Positions 25,996-37,410 of a stretch of 64,000 bases of DNA are shown here, piece after piece. Every line of letters begins with the position of its first letter. Positions within the stretch are counted from its first letter, which is position 1. A program made the position numbers and the translations under genes. Where the stretch lies: contig NC_054082.1 of assembly GCF_017562075.2 (NCBI RefSeq), forward strand, positions 27,574,231 through 27,638,230. The letters are read 5' to 3'. Origin of the DNA: Anopheles merus (Eukaryota; Arthropoda; Insecta; Diptera; Culicidae). Below the pieces are notes generated by a model. It did no database searches. It saw only the letters and a program-made list of their open reading frames with translations, and was not told the DNA's origin.

Positions 25996-26841
25996 TCTGA
26001 ACAAAATATCAAAATTCCTCCGTTTGTTCAAAGACCGATGCCATTTTTATATGTCTAATTAACTCTGGTCGGCAGCAACTGCCAAGCAACGTCTGCCAAG
26101 CGTCATAGGTACTGCAGTCAGAATTCAATAGTTGAACGCTTTTTAGTTGGCATGCTTTTTAGTTGAACGCTAGATAGTTGGCTGACAGTTCAATTAAAAA
26201 GCATGCGTTTGTATCGAAAAACCGTTTGAAATAATTAATAAAAAACAACCATGAAATAATTACAAATATGCTCAACAGAACCAAGTCATGGAGAAGGTGA
26301 AGACAACTGCCTAATTGTAGTAATTATGTAGCAGGTCTAATGTGGGTCAACAATTGAACGAACTAGAAAATAAATGAATCGTCATATTTTATGAGCGTCT
26401 TATTTTTAGAGAAATAGTCATATCATGCCGATTTATAAAATCATATCTTTTGATAATTTCGATGTCAGAATATTCTATTTTTTCCAACTCTAATTTTCAT
26501 CTGGAGTCAAATCTTTAAATTTAACGCTCGTTCAATGAAAAGTAACGATAATTAATAGAGACATTCATTTTCCGGCCTATCGCAACACTAAATTTATCGA
26601 AACCATTTCCTGGTTACGCAAACGGCACCCTCACAACACACGTGACGATGCACGGTACAATCTGTAGTCACGCATTTTCGTTATTAGGAACCTCCAATAG
26701 GCGATCGCCCGAGGTCGATAGCGTAGCGTAACGTACAGCGCCGTGGAAGTAGCAAAAGTGGCATTACCTCTTGCGTTCTGGTTCGCGTTCGCATTCTCCA
26801 CCGTTGCCTGCACACAGCGGTAGTAGGTAGCATCGGTGCAG
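25996..26841. other. Intergenic DNA upstream of receptor 4, with hairpin
   Basis: AT-rich until about 26.6 kb, then GC-richer promoter or UTR sequence before receptor 4. It contains the inverted repeat listed separately and no gene that I can see. Confidence 0.5.
26150..26206. repeat. 18-bp stem inverted repeat with 21-base loop
   Basis: GCATGCTTTTTAGTTGAA (26,150-26,167) pairs with TTCAATTAAAAAGCATGC (26,189-26,206) at 17 of 18 positions. A partial direct repeat GCTTTTTAGTTG also occurs at 26,138 and 26,154. It could be a remnant of a small inverted-repeat transposon or a transcribed hairpin. Confidence 0.65.
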
Positions 26842-28685
26842 ATGTACGAAAAAGCGGCAAACCATTTCAACAAAACCATGAGCATCGAGAATCCCCACAT
26901 TCGCCAGGGCAATGGGTATGGGCGTGGAAATTGGAAAAGTTTCGGTCGACAGTACGTTCGCCCGTGCGTTGGTTCGTTCCATCATGCCGTAGCACCGGGT
27001 AAACTGGAGAAACACTCTACCAATATTACACGTGATTTGTTTTTTTTTGTTATGTTTGGTGAAAATTGCATCATCTCTTTTATTGTTCTGCTTTTTCCTC
27101 CCGATCACGTTCAACATATTCCGGGCAAAAGTTCTGCTGCTCGGTCAGTGCATCACGTTACTGCCAGTGGTGAACATATTCAGTGCAAATTACCGCACGG
27201 CTCGCTTCAAGCTGCGAAGCTTCCGCTGCATCTACTCGCTGGTGTATCTTGCACTGACCGGCATTTACTGCACCTTCTTCATCCGGTGGTACATTAGGAA
27301 GGGACTGAACCTTGCCTACTTCGGTGCGTCGGAATGCTGCGAGTGGTTAAAAGTGTAATTGCAATAGAATGGGCTTTTTTAATGTGTGTGTGTATATCCT
27401 ACCACATTCTCCTCAGCTAACTGCATCTATATGGTGGTGGTGTACCTGTCGGCCTGGCTGTTCTTCTTCATTGCCCTCCGCTGGCAGTCGATACTGGGTG
27501 CGTTCAGTCGCTGTGAGCGTTCATTTTTGAGCGACCACTATCGCCGCCAATCGAAGGGCCGCTTTGCGCTCGGCTGGAAGATACGGTTCACCGGCTTTGC
27601 CATCTTTGCTCTGGCCCTAGTCGAGGACTGGCTGAACTACTACTCCGCGTACCAGAGCAACATCGTACAGATAGCTACGTGCAATCGGACCAACGTGACG
27701 GTATGGCAGAACTTTTACCTTCGCGAGCACCCGCACGTTTTCCATTGGCTACCGTTCAATGGGTTTACGATTGCATTAACGGAGGTAATACATGATCGAG
27801 TTCAAGAGTTGTGGATTTTAAAAGAGTGACTTTACTTCAGTGGATCAACCGTTGCATGCGCTACACTTGGACGTACCTGGACATCTTCATCATCTCGTTC
27901 TGCTACGGTGCCCAGTTCCGGTACGAGCAGATCTTTCGACGCTTGGTCGCCGTGCAGGGTATCGCTTGTCCGACCAACTTTTGGCACGACGTGCGCATGG
28001 ACTACGTGGCCGTGTCGGAGCTGGTGCAAATTTTGGACGCCCAGTTCGGACACCTGATCCTGCTCGCCTGTGCGAACGATATGTACTTCATCGCGACGCA
28101 GCTCTTCAATGGGTTTCAGTAAGTACTTGTTGGTGAGTTGTTTACAATGATTGGAAAAATTCATTCCCACTCCCCCCACAGACGCCGCAGAGCCATTGCA
28201 AACTACGTGTACTTCTGGTACTCGCTATTGCTTCTCATGTTCCGAACGATCGTGATGCTTTATGTTGGGTCGGGAGTGTACGCCGCCTCTATCAGCCCCC
28301 TTCAGCTGCTGCGAAACGTCCCTTCCAAGCATTGGGGCATTGATGTGAGTTGGTCCGGTGAGTAGAAATCATAACCATACTAATCGAACTTTCCCAACAC
28401 TTTGCCAGCTGCAACGGCTAACGGACGAAGTCGCTTCGGGTGAAAATGTCCTTTCTGGAAAACAATTTTTCTTTCTAAAGCGTCAGCTAATTCTAGCGGT
28501 AAGTGATTGTTTGTATATGTTCAGCCCGTGGAACATGCAATGCAAGCATCAAATTGCAGTAATGCTTAGCGGTGTTGTTGTTTATGTCATTCCAGATGGC
28601 CGGGACATTGGTGACGTACGAGTTGGTACTGCTAGATCAGGTGAAAAAAATACCCGACACCTCGACCGACTGCTCGTACTTTTGA
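26842..28685 (+). CDS. Sugar-type gustatory receptor (Gr 4)
   Basis: Seven exons: 26842-26998, 27132-27323, 27417-27784, 27841-28118, 28182-28344, 28409-28498, 28596-28685; 445 codons, or 433 if the ATG at 26,878 is used. All junctions keep frame. The first splice makes VAPVLLLGQCITLLPVVN. Exon 4 has RYTWTYLDIFIISFCYG and the last exon MAGTLVTYELVLLDQ, a variant of the TYhhhhhQF signature in which the final QF is replaced by DQ. It shares the last two phase-0 exon borders, each about 90 bases apart, with its paralogs. It is the first of four same-strand receptors to the right of the GST. Recalled order: AGAP003256. Ligand cannot be read from sequence. Confidence 0.9.
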
Positions 28686-29034
28686 GTCGGTTGGATTTGA
28701 TTTCTCCCTTCTGTAATCGCGTGACACTCAACGCACACACAGCACCGTAAACAGCACCTGCAAGCATTCGCACGCTTCGACGCTCTCCCGCTGCCGGGAG
28801 ATTAATTAATCGCTTTCTCCTCGGGCCATGCTTGAATGTTTGATTGTTGGCGAGCCAGCCCATTTGACCGCAACCTTCACTAGCACCAGGATCCTTCGAA
28901 ATCGTGTAGCGACGGGCAGCCAAGGGCACAAGCCACATTCGTTTCGTAGCAAAGGGCCGAAGCAGACGATACCACACCGCACACCACGCGGTAATGATAC
29001 ATGGTGGTAATTAACGCGCCGATCCCGATCAACC

Positions 29035-30596
29035 ATGGAATCGCCGGCAATTGATGACTTCCACCGGGCGGTGAGGCCGTTTCTGCTGATTTCGCAACTG
29101 TTTTCGCTCTTTCCGCTTGGCGGCCTGTACGGTCGAACGCTGCAGGATATTCGGTTTCGGTGGTTTGGACCGGGTACCGTCTACAGCCTTTACTTCTTCC
29201 TGTCCGGGCTGCTCACGCTGGTGGCGCACATTTATTACAGCCTGACGGTGGACACGCTGGGCACCTCGGAAATCAGTAAGTAGCGTCGCGTATGGCCTGT
29301 GCGTAGAGCAGTAAGGCTCACTCAAGTGTCGCGTCTTCACTCCCAGGTAACATAATCTACTACATGCTGAATCTGTCCGGAGCAATCGTACTGCTGGCCA
29401 TAGCGGCACGCTGGCGAACAATCATGGAGAAGTGGCGCAGCTTGGAGGAAAACTTTCTGCATCCTCCGTACGCCGAGCGACGGTTTTGGAGCTTGAAGCG
29501 TGTCGTCGCGGCGATTGGCAGTACGATGATTGTGCTCGCTTTTGGTAAGCTTACTTTAGGCGGCACACAACGAACGCGCACTGTTGCCATTTTACTACAC
29601 ATTGTATTCCTCATTTGCACCTCCCCCTTCAGTGGAGGACGCATTGCACGTCGCCTCGGTGTACTACACCAACCTGCAGTACTTTAAGCGCTGCGACAAC
29701 AGTACACCCTTCTGGACGCTGTTCTACCAACGCGAGCATCCCAAGTTCTTCCACTATCTGCCGTACAGCTTGCCCGCTGTGCTGCTGCTCGAGCTGACGC
29801 ACAAGATATTCCTGTACGTGTGGACGTTTATGGATCTGTTCATCATTTTTGTGGCCCTCGGGCTTGCCCGGCGGTACGAGCAGTTCTATCGCCATGCGGC
29901 CCAGTACAAGGGACGGCATGTGATGGGCCCGGTTTGGCAGCGTTTGCGGCTGGACTATGGCCGGATCTCGAGCTTGGTCGCGTACATGGAGGGCATCATG
30001 GCACCGATTATCGTCTGCACCACCGCGTCCGATCTTTACTTTATCTTTTACCAGATGTATAACGCTTTCCAGTAAGTTAGGGATTTTGGGAAGCTTTCCA
30101 GACACTAAAACACGCTTCTTCTCTACAGGTTCTCTGCCTCACTCATCTCGGAGTTGTACTTTAAATTTTCACTCGCATTTCTAATTTTTCGAACGCTCGT
30201 TATGCTGCTGATCGCTTCCAACATACATGTGGCGTCGTTGCGGCCGCTCGACATCTTACGCTCCGTGCCGATGAGCTGCTGGACTATCGATGTGAGTATG
30301 ACGAACAGTGCGTGTTGTTCAATTGCAACTGAAGCTGGTTAATTTCAGGTACAACGATTTACGCAAGAGCTTCTGTCTGGTCGGAACTGTCTCTCGGGAC
30401 ATGGATTTTTCTTTCTCAATCGAAGCGTCATACTTGCGGTAAGTTGGATAAGTATTTTAACTCATTTTTATGCAACACTTGTTGCTTTTCACAGATGGCA
30501 GGCACGCTCATCACGTACGAGCTTGTGATGTTGAAGGAGGTTAACCCATCTTCGGAAAAGAGCGATTTTTGTGATGGTGTAAAAAGGCTTTACTGA
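29035..30596 (+). CDS. Sugar-type gustatory receptor (Gr 5)
   Basis: Six exons: 29035-29275, 29347-29544, 29633-30071, 30129-30291, 30349-30438, 30495-30596; 410 codons, in frame. It starts MESPAIDDFHRAVRPFLLIS, so the conserved first helix is uninterrupted by the intron found in receptors 1, 2 and 4. The intron before the YVWTFMDLFIIFVALG block is also absent. It ends MAGTLITYELVMLKE, with QF of TYhhhhhQF replaced by KE. It begins about 350 bases after receptor 4 stops, so the pair probably arose by tandem duplication. It is the shortest complete receptor of the array. Recalled order: AGAP003255. Confidence 0.9.
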
Positions 30597-32278
30597 ACAC
30601 CTTTCAACATGTGTGCATGTGTATTTGCGTGTGCCTGAGTGAGACTTTTATGCAGCACTAAAGCTCTGCCATTGCTTGTGATAATAAATCAATACATTTA
30701 AATGAGGTTCTTCATTCCACGTCATTTGCGCTGTTTGTGTTTTAATAAAGAAACCATTCAATCGCAAGAAACATTCGGCTGATTTTCATATGCACGATGA
30801 TTTTACAAGTAGAGAACCTTTATTCAACGAAAATTTTCTCTCGACTGGTCTCGACATAAAATCGTCGTTGAAATTTCTCTTAAAACTGCTACCTATCGTT
30901 CTATTGAAAAATTTCAGCCACAAAGAAATTGCTTCAACTCAATATCTTCCCAAACGTACATTTCTTCTCAAATGAATTTTGCTAAGGCTGCTAGAGAAAT
31001 AGCTGCAATGAAGTGGAAATAAACTTCTCTAGAAGTAATACTACTTGAACAAAATGAAGATGGAATAGTACATGTATAAAATGTAAATATCAATTGAACT
31101 TTTTCACCTACGCTTAGAATATAGAATTCTATTGCAAATCCCGCCACTCATAGGAATTGAAATATGAACATTTTCATTATAAAGTATAGATCAGTTTATA
31201 GGGTTGGGCGGCTTGGCCACTGCCAAGGGCGCCCGACCTTCGAGAACTACAAATTAAGAAAACGTCAGCCGGCTCTAGAGTTATGTTCAAAAGTGCTTAA
31301 TATTCATATTGATTCAAATTCTATGAGAGCACACTTTAAATCCAATTATTGTAAACCCTCCAACACAATGAAACTGGTGAACATGAGTACTGAAGTGGAT
31401 GTATTAGGACAGTACAAAACGCTGTTACATTACACGTTGGTCCTTGGTTCGGGTTTTCCATAAAATAAGTAGCAAACATATACCTATTCCCGGCCGCCAA
31501 CGATAAACAAAATACTGTCGTAATAGTGACATAGTGAAAAAAGGCCGTATAATAAAATAGTATCGAAACACTTATTTTTGTTTTACTCATTGAAGAGTTA
31601 ATTAAAATGAGTGTTTTTTTACAAAATAATTTAAATTTATGGTACCTAATCGTGAGAACTGAACTTCATTGTTATTTGTTTTTTAAATATTTGTTTGAAA
31701 TGATTTTCGTTTCGTTTTAAATGTTGTTTAGAATTTGTCCTTAAGTTGGTTATTAAAACTAATAAAAAAGTGACGTAAAACATAATACTTGTTGCTGTTC
31801 AATGGTTCACCTAAATGTGCTTCTTGTGATAGCCTTTGAACGAGTTGATTTACTTATAAATTGCTAATATTATCGGCCGTTGTCAATACATTGTTTTAAG
31901 AAACAATTTCAATATCAAGTAAAATACGAAACTCTCGGAATAGTCGCCTTATTAGACTTTTCACAAGCTTAAACATTTTATTTAAAGAAACACATGTTTG
32001 TATCCGTTTGCGTTAACTATGAGTTTGCAAAATAGTTTTCTCCCTTGCATTGCTATACATTCAATGAACTTCCCAAGATGATTGATATCATAAGACATGT
32101 CTTCAACCATTCCCTCCAAACGCGCTCTTATTCACATTTTCTTACAAATGAACTTACATGATCATAAATGATTTGCACATTTCCTATTGCATTTCCAGCC
32201 AGGGAAACGTTTAAATGTTCCGGTCTGTATGTAGTCTCGGTTTAGTAATGTTTGTGTCGTTGCACCATCGCAGTTTCA
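30597..32278. other. Intergenic DNA between receptors 5 and 6
   Basis: AT-rich with no supported gene. One small GC-rich island at about 31,200-31,245 contains a short inverted repeat (CTTGGC-CACT-GCCAAG). AATAAA at 30,683 is a candidate poly(A) signal for receptor 5. Confidence 0.5.
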
Positions 32279-34117
32279 ATGGGTTTACAGAAAATATATC
32301 CAGTAGAGAAAAACAGCAATTCAACGGAAATGCTTTCCAAAACTGTGCGAATTCTTGAGAGTAAGTCGCATGTTTTGAACAGCATTATAATGTGGTGATG
32401 TGCTACAGCAATGTTCCCTTTGCTTACAGAAGAGTTTTACCAACCGCCAAACCGGCCGCGGTTCATCAACGGTGGAGGATACTTTTGCCGCTCAATCCAA
32501 CCTGTGCTGATTGTGGGTCAAATGTTTGGGCTACTACCGCTCGATGGTGTGTGGTGTGGTCGTTGGTGGAGTATCCATTGGAGACTGCTATCGTGGCGCA
32601 ACCTGTACGCACTATTCGTACAGCTGAGTGCACTCATAATGGCGTGCTTTTCCTTCGCCACCTTCTGGTATAGTGGTGTTGAGTTTGCTAAAATAAGTAC
32701 GTCATGATGGTGTTGGCACAGCGGCTCGAGCAACTTAATTTAGGGCGATTTTTTATTACATTATATTCCAGTGTCCTGGTGGTTCTTCACTCTAAACCTG
32801 CTAATATCAATCAACTTTGCGGTACTTGCACGCAACTGGCCACAGCTTATGTCCCGCTGGGTATAGCTTGAGCAATCCCTGCCGGATCAGCCGAGACTGA
32901 GCGCTGCCTGCCGCAGAAATGCACGACAGGTCGGGCTAGTGGCGACAGTTTTGCTCACCAGTGGACTAATTGAACATGTGCTTTCGAAGCCGGCTGGACT
33001 GCATCGGGCCTACCGGTGTCCGATCCCGAACCTGCTGGAAGCACACTACAAACAAGCGTTTCCGGAAATGTTCTCCTTCGTGCCTTACAACCCATACGTT
33101 GGCTTTTTAGCACAAACGATCACGTCGCTGCTTACGGTGTACTGGAACTATGTGGATCTGTTCTTGATATCCGTCAGCGTCGGCCTCCGCACGAACTTGG
33201 CGCAGGTGAACGATGTGATCGCAAGCTCCGAAAAGCTGTACCATCGAGGCATCTTTTGGAAGGACCAATGTACGCACTACCGGCGTGTACTAGGTTTGAT
33301 ACGGCACGTGAACAATCATATTGGCGTGTTTATTGTCATTTCTTATGCGAGCAATCTGTTCTTCATCTGCGTCCAGCTAGTGAATGTTTTCCAGTGAGTT
33401 TGCTGGTTAGATCGGAGCTGTATAAAAGCACATCTTCATCAATCCGACATTCTATATTCCTTGATTCCATAGACAAAATTCGTCTTTCATCGTCACTTCG
33501 TATTTCTGGTATTCGCTGTTTCACCTTATTGGGCGCATTGTTGCCGTTTCCCTGTATGGTTCTGCAATCCATGACGAGTACTGCCGGACACGCGCCCTGT
33601 TCTACAATCTACCGGACGGGTACGGCTACACTGACGAGGTACGCATGATTTCGATGCTTATTTTACCAACATAACCGAAACCTAGCACACGTCATTTGAA
33701 GCTAACCTTTTTGGGACTGCAGAAAGTCAACATAAGATGTAACGATAGCATCTTTCTACATTCTCTCACCCTGCAGGTTCAGCGGTTCCATCGACAGGTC
33801 GAGCATGACTCGGTAGCATTGAACGGCTATGGCTTTTTCTATTTAACGCGCAAACTCATTCTGAAGGCATGTTTTACCATCACCCTCCGCCTACCATTAC
33901 TTTCTCTCCTTTCCGATCACATCCCGGGTTAGAGGATCCTTTAGCCATGCTTTTTCCCTAGGTTGTTGCCATTTCTTTTGCCACCCTTTGCTAATCCAGT
34001 GTTTCTTCTAACCCCTTTCTTCCCCAGATCGCAGCTACAGTCGTAACGTACGAGTTGGTTTTGACGCAGGTTAACGAAGCGGAAGCCAAAAATGGTGACG
34101 ATAATCCTTGCACGTGA
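32279..34117 (+). pseudogene. Sugar-type gustatory receptor (Gr 6) with in-frame TAG
   Basis: Six exons: 32279-32360, 32430-32696, 32772-33393, 33473-33638, 33777-33866, 34028-34117; 439 codons in a consistent frame, except that codon 148 is TAG (32,864-32,866) inside WPQLMSRWV-stop-LEQSLPDQ. The sequence after the stop is fully conserved (MFSFVPYNPY, VYWNYVDLFLISVSVG, VVTYELVLTQV), so decay is very recent, the stop is read through, or the base is a polymorphism or error (CAG or TGG to TAG would need one change). The fifth intron begins GCATGT and ends CCCCAG, a GC-AG intron; the exon border is fixed by homology. It ends with ELVLTQV instead of ...QF. Recalled order: AGAP003254. Confidence 0.8.
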
Positions 34118-35933
34118 GCAGCCTACAAAACAGTGTGCCAGCGTGTCTATGGGGTTTCCTTTTCCGGCCCGACCCGGCCCGGACGTAAGGCCAAGTATGC
34201 GAACCGGAACTTGGTGATGACAAGCGATGATGATGATGATGCTGATGGTCAAGCCCGTGCCGGTTGTCGCATTGGTTGTCGGAGAGTAAAAGTGGCAAGA
34301 AAAAATAAATTCAATCGATGTCACTGCGAAAGTAGCTGCGCTACGTTTGGTCAACAAGGCATAACATTCAAGGAAGTAGTTGTGGTGAAAAGTTTCGAAC
34401 ATAACGGAGGCGGTGAGGGTTAGCATAAGAGATAATGAAAAAGTAAGTAGATAATAAAACTTGACAGTAATACTCAATGGGAATGTGTGGGAACTGAATT
34501 GCTTCTAGCTGGGAAGTTGTTAGTCCACTTTAGCAATTCTTGTCGGTACTGCAGTCTCTCATTAATAAACAAAAACTCAAGGAATTGAAAGGTTGGTTGT
34601 TTTCTGCCAACAACGGCTTATAGTAACGATTAACAACAACTTCTGTAGTATACAAGATTCGTCTATTTCTATCGTTAATTGTATGCTGCAATGAGTGTGA
34701 TAATTTTGACTTTCAATTCATCCATTTAATTAAATTTAGCTAAACAAAATTCCAAGTGACACTCATTGTTAATACAACGCTCAATAGTGGGACTGAAGGA
34801 TACATTTTGATCAATTATGTCCTTGATAATTTTTGTTTGTATCAATTTTCTTTTGTGTAGTAAGTTCTTAAAGCTATTGTTCTAATTATTCTATTATTAT
34901 GAATGGTGTGTTAAACTATCTATCAGCATAGTATGTAGTAGAACTTTATTTTAATTTAAACAAATGTATATTGGCACTTACATTCAGAGCTCAAGGATTT
35001 ATGTTTAAGGGCATCCAAAATGTAAGTTGATCCAAACGAATTGAGATTTTCTATGAAAAGAAAAAAAAGGTTATTCAAGGGTAGAAGGCATAAATTTACT
35101 ATCGTTCTGTGGGCCACATAATAAGAAAAGTATAAAAAAAAATTAAACCTTAAAACTGTCTGGTAGCAATTACCAGCTGTGGTGACAAATTGCGAAGCAT
35201 AAGACAGTAGGATGTACACTTATGTAGTTGATTATGTAAACTGACTGATTCTATCGTTTATTTAAGGTTGTTAACTACCATTGGTTTTGGGAGGGTTGTT
35301 GTGAACTTATAAAGTTTAGTTGTTATTGATTTTTTGCTATGTAAGTTGATAAAGATTATAATAAGATAATTCATTTTATACAGTTTTTTCATTCTAATAT
35401 AATAATAGTGTTCTTCATTTTGATTACCTATCTATTTTATCTCTTTAGAAAATTAATGGAAGTTTTATTGTATTCGAAAGTATTGTATTACATATTTTTG
35501 TATTGCAAACGGACACAAATACTTGTGTAGCGTAAGTGAAACAAACAATTATTATGACAAAGCAGGGCTCTAGGCTAGAGTCACATTACCATTTAAACTA
35601 TGTTGTTTACAGCAAACGGTTAGATAGGATCACAATTGCATGTTCAAGGATTATAATGAGCTCATAAGTTATGTATTCTGCATGCCTGCTTTAAGGCCGC
35701 GCAAAACAGTGACTAATCTTTACCGCAGTCGTGTTTTGAATGCACAATACGCTTGAAGCTGTAGAATGGCTCTAAAGCTTCTCGAGAACAAACTTCTATT
35801 TCGGCGAAATAATGTAATAAGGTAAAAAGTGCAACATCAATTGCAAAAGTTTGTTCAAAGAGTTGCATTTCTTGTTATTTTCTTATTTTGAAGTCTGCAG
35901 ATCGATGAGCTAGTGAGCGAGAAGCGGAGAAAG
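34118..35933. other. Intergenic DNA between receptors 6 and 7
   Basis: AT-rich. There is a short (GAT)n-like stretch near 34,226-34,240 and no gene. An acceptor-like TCTGCAG at 35,894-35,900 just before receptor 7 suggests that gene may have an upstream non-coding exon. Confidence 0.5.
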
Positions 35934-37410
35934 ATGGGATTTGCCGTGAGTGAAAACCACGACACCAAACCACTAATTCAACCGACCTGGCACACCTTTC
36001 TGAAGCGCTGGTGTGCGTCCTGGCTCCACTGGCCAAGGGCGCAGCGGCGGGCCAGTCGCGAGGACTGGCTGTTCAATGGCACCTTTCACGAAGCGTCCCG
36101 CGGCGTACTGATGATGGCTCAGCTGTTCTCCATCATGCCCGTCTGTGGCATACTGGCGAAGGATCCGCGAAAGTTGCGCTTTTCCTACACGGCGGGCCGT
36201 GCGTTCTACGCCTACTTTTGTGCGATTGGCATCGGCTTTCTCACGACCATGTCGGTGTACTTCTTCGCCAGCAAGCGGTACCACTTTCAGAAGATGGTGA
36301 CGGCGTTCTTCTACTGCTACAACCTGTATGCCATGTATCGGTTCGGCCGGCTCGGTCAACGGTGGCCAGCGTTGATGGTGAAGTGGACCCGCGTCGATGA
36401 CTCGTTGCCACCGCAGAAGGGTCTGTTTGAGCGGGCGGTACTGGCGTACCGGATTAAGCTCTGCTCGATCATGGTGATGGCACTGTCGCTGTCCGAGCAT
36501 TTGCTCTCGATCGTGGCGGCGGTACACTACTCGAACAACTGTCCCGCCGTGCACGATCCGTACGAAGCGTTCTTCAAGTCCAACTTTGCATTCGTGTACT
36601 ACTACTTCCCATACTCCACGTGGCGCGGCTTTCTGACCAAATTCTTCAACGTGATTTGCAATTTTATGTGGAGCTATGTCGATTTGTTTGTGATCGTCAT
36701 CAGCATGGGTTTGTCGCACGCCTTTCGACGCATCAACGCCCATCTGATCCTTCACAAACGGGAGGTACTTTTTCCGTGCAGATTGTTGAGGATGTGAGTA
36801 AATTTATTCGATATCTTTCGTTGCGCCAGAAAATGACGGAGCAGTTCTGGGACGAACAGCGGCAAAAGTATCGGAATGTGTGCGATCTTGTAACGACGGT
36901 GGACGATCACATCTCCGCCATCACGATGCTCTCCATTTCGAACAATCTGTTCTTCATCTGCGTTCAAATCCTCAACAGCATGAAGTAAGTGGCTCGGTGC
37001 TGGTGTCTGTCTAGATTCTTCAACTGCGTACAAGTGCGTTACTTTCTTCTAGCTCGCGACCCACCCTGGTGCACACAGTGTATTTTTGGTTCAATCTGAT
37101 CATTCTCATCGGCCGAACGCTAGCCGTAGCCATGTTTGCGGCAGAAGTGAACGACGAATCGAAGCGCCCGATCGAGGTACTGCGAACGATTCCGCGCGAG
37201 GGCTGGTGTCTGGAGGCGAAACGGTTCGCCGAGGAGGTGACGACCGATACGGTCGCCCTGACCGGGCTCAAGTTTTTCAGCATGACCCGCCAGCTGGTGC
37301 TGAACGTGACGGGGGCAATCATTACGTACGAGCTGGTGCTGATACAGTTCCACAAGGACGAAGCATCGGATGTGGATTTGTGTAAGCTAAAGCGCATGGA
37401 CACGTTGTAA
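35934..37410 (+). CDS. Sugar-type gustatory receptor (Gr 7), intron-poor
   Basis: Three exons: 35934-36764, 36830-36984, 37053-37410; 447 codons, in frame. The first exon alone encodes 277 residues, from the N-terminus through SYVDLFVIVISMGLSHAF. The 65-base intron at 36,765 was placed by family spacing between the RINAHL block and EQFWDEQRQKYRNV. The final exon holds helices 6 and 7 uninterrupted and ends IITYELVLIQF, the only member here with the full TYhhhhhQF signature of insect gustatory receptors. It is GC-rich relative to its neighbours and looks like the least derived sugar receptor of the cluster. Recalled order: AGAP003253. Confidence 0.92.

Noticed and set aside
35973..36755. 260-codon minus-strand open frame
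   Set aside because: Exact antisense of the large first exon of receptor 7; it is a shadow of GC-rich coding sequence.
36765..36781. 17-base intron in receptor 7 (GTACTT to GTGCAG)
   Set aside because: Too short to be spliced. A 65-base intron ending at 36,829 fits the family spacing.
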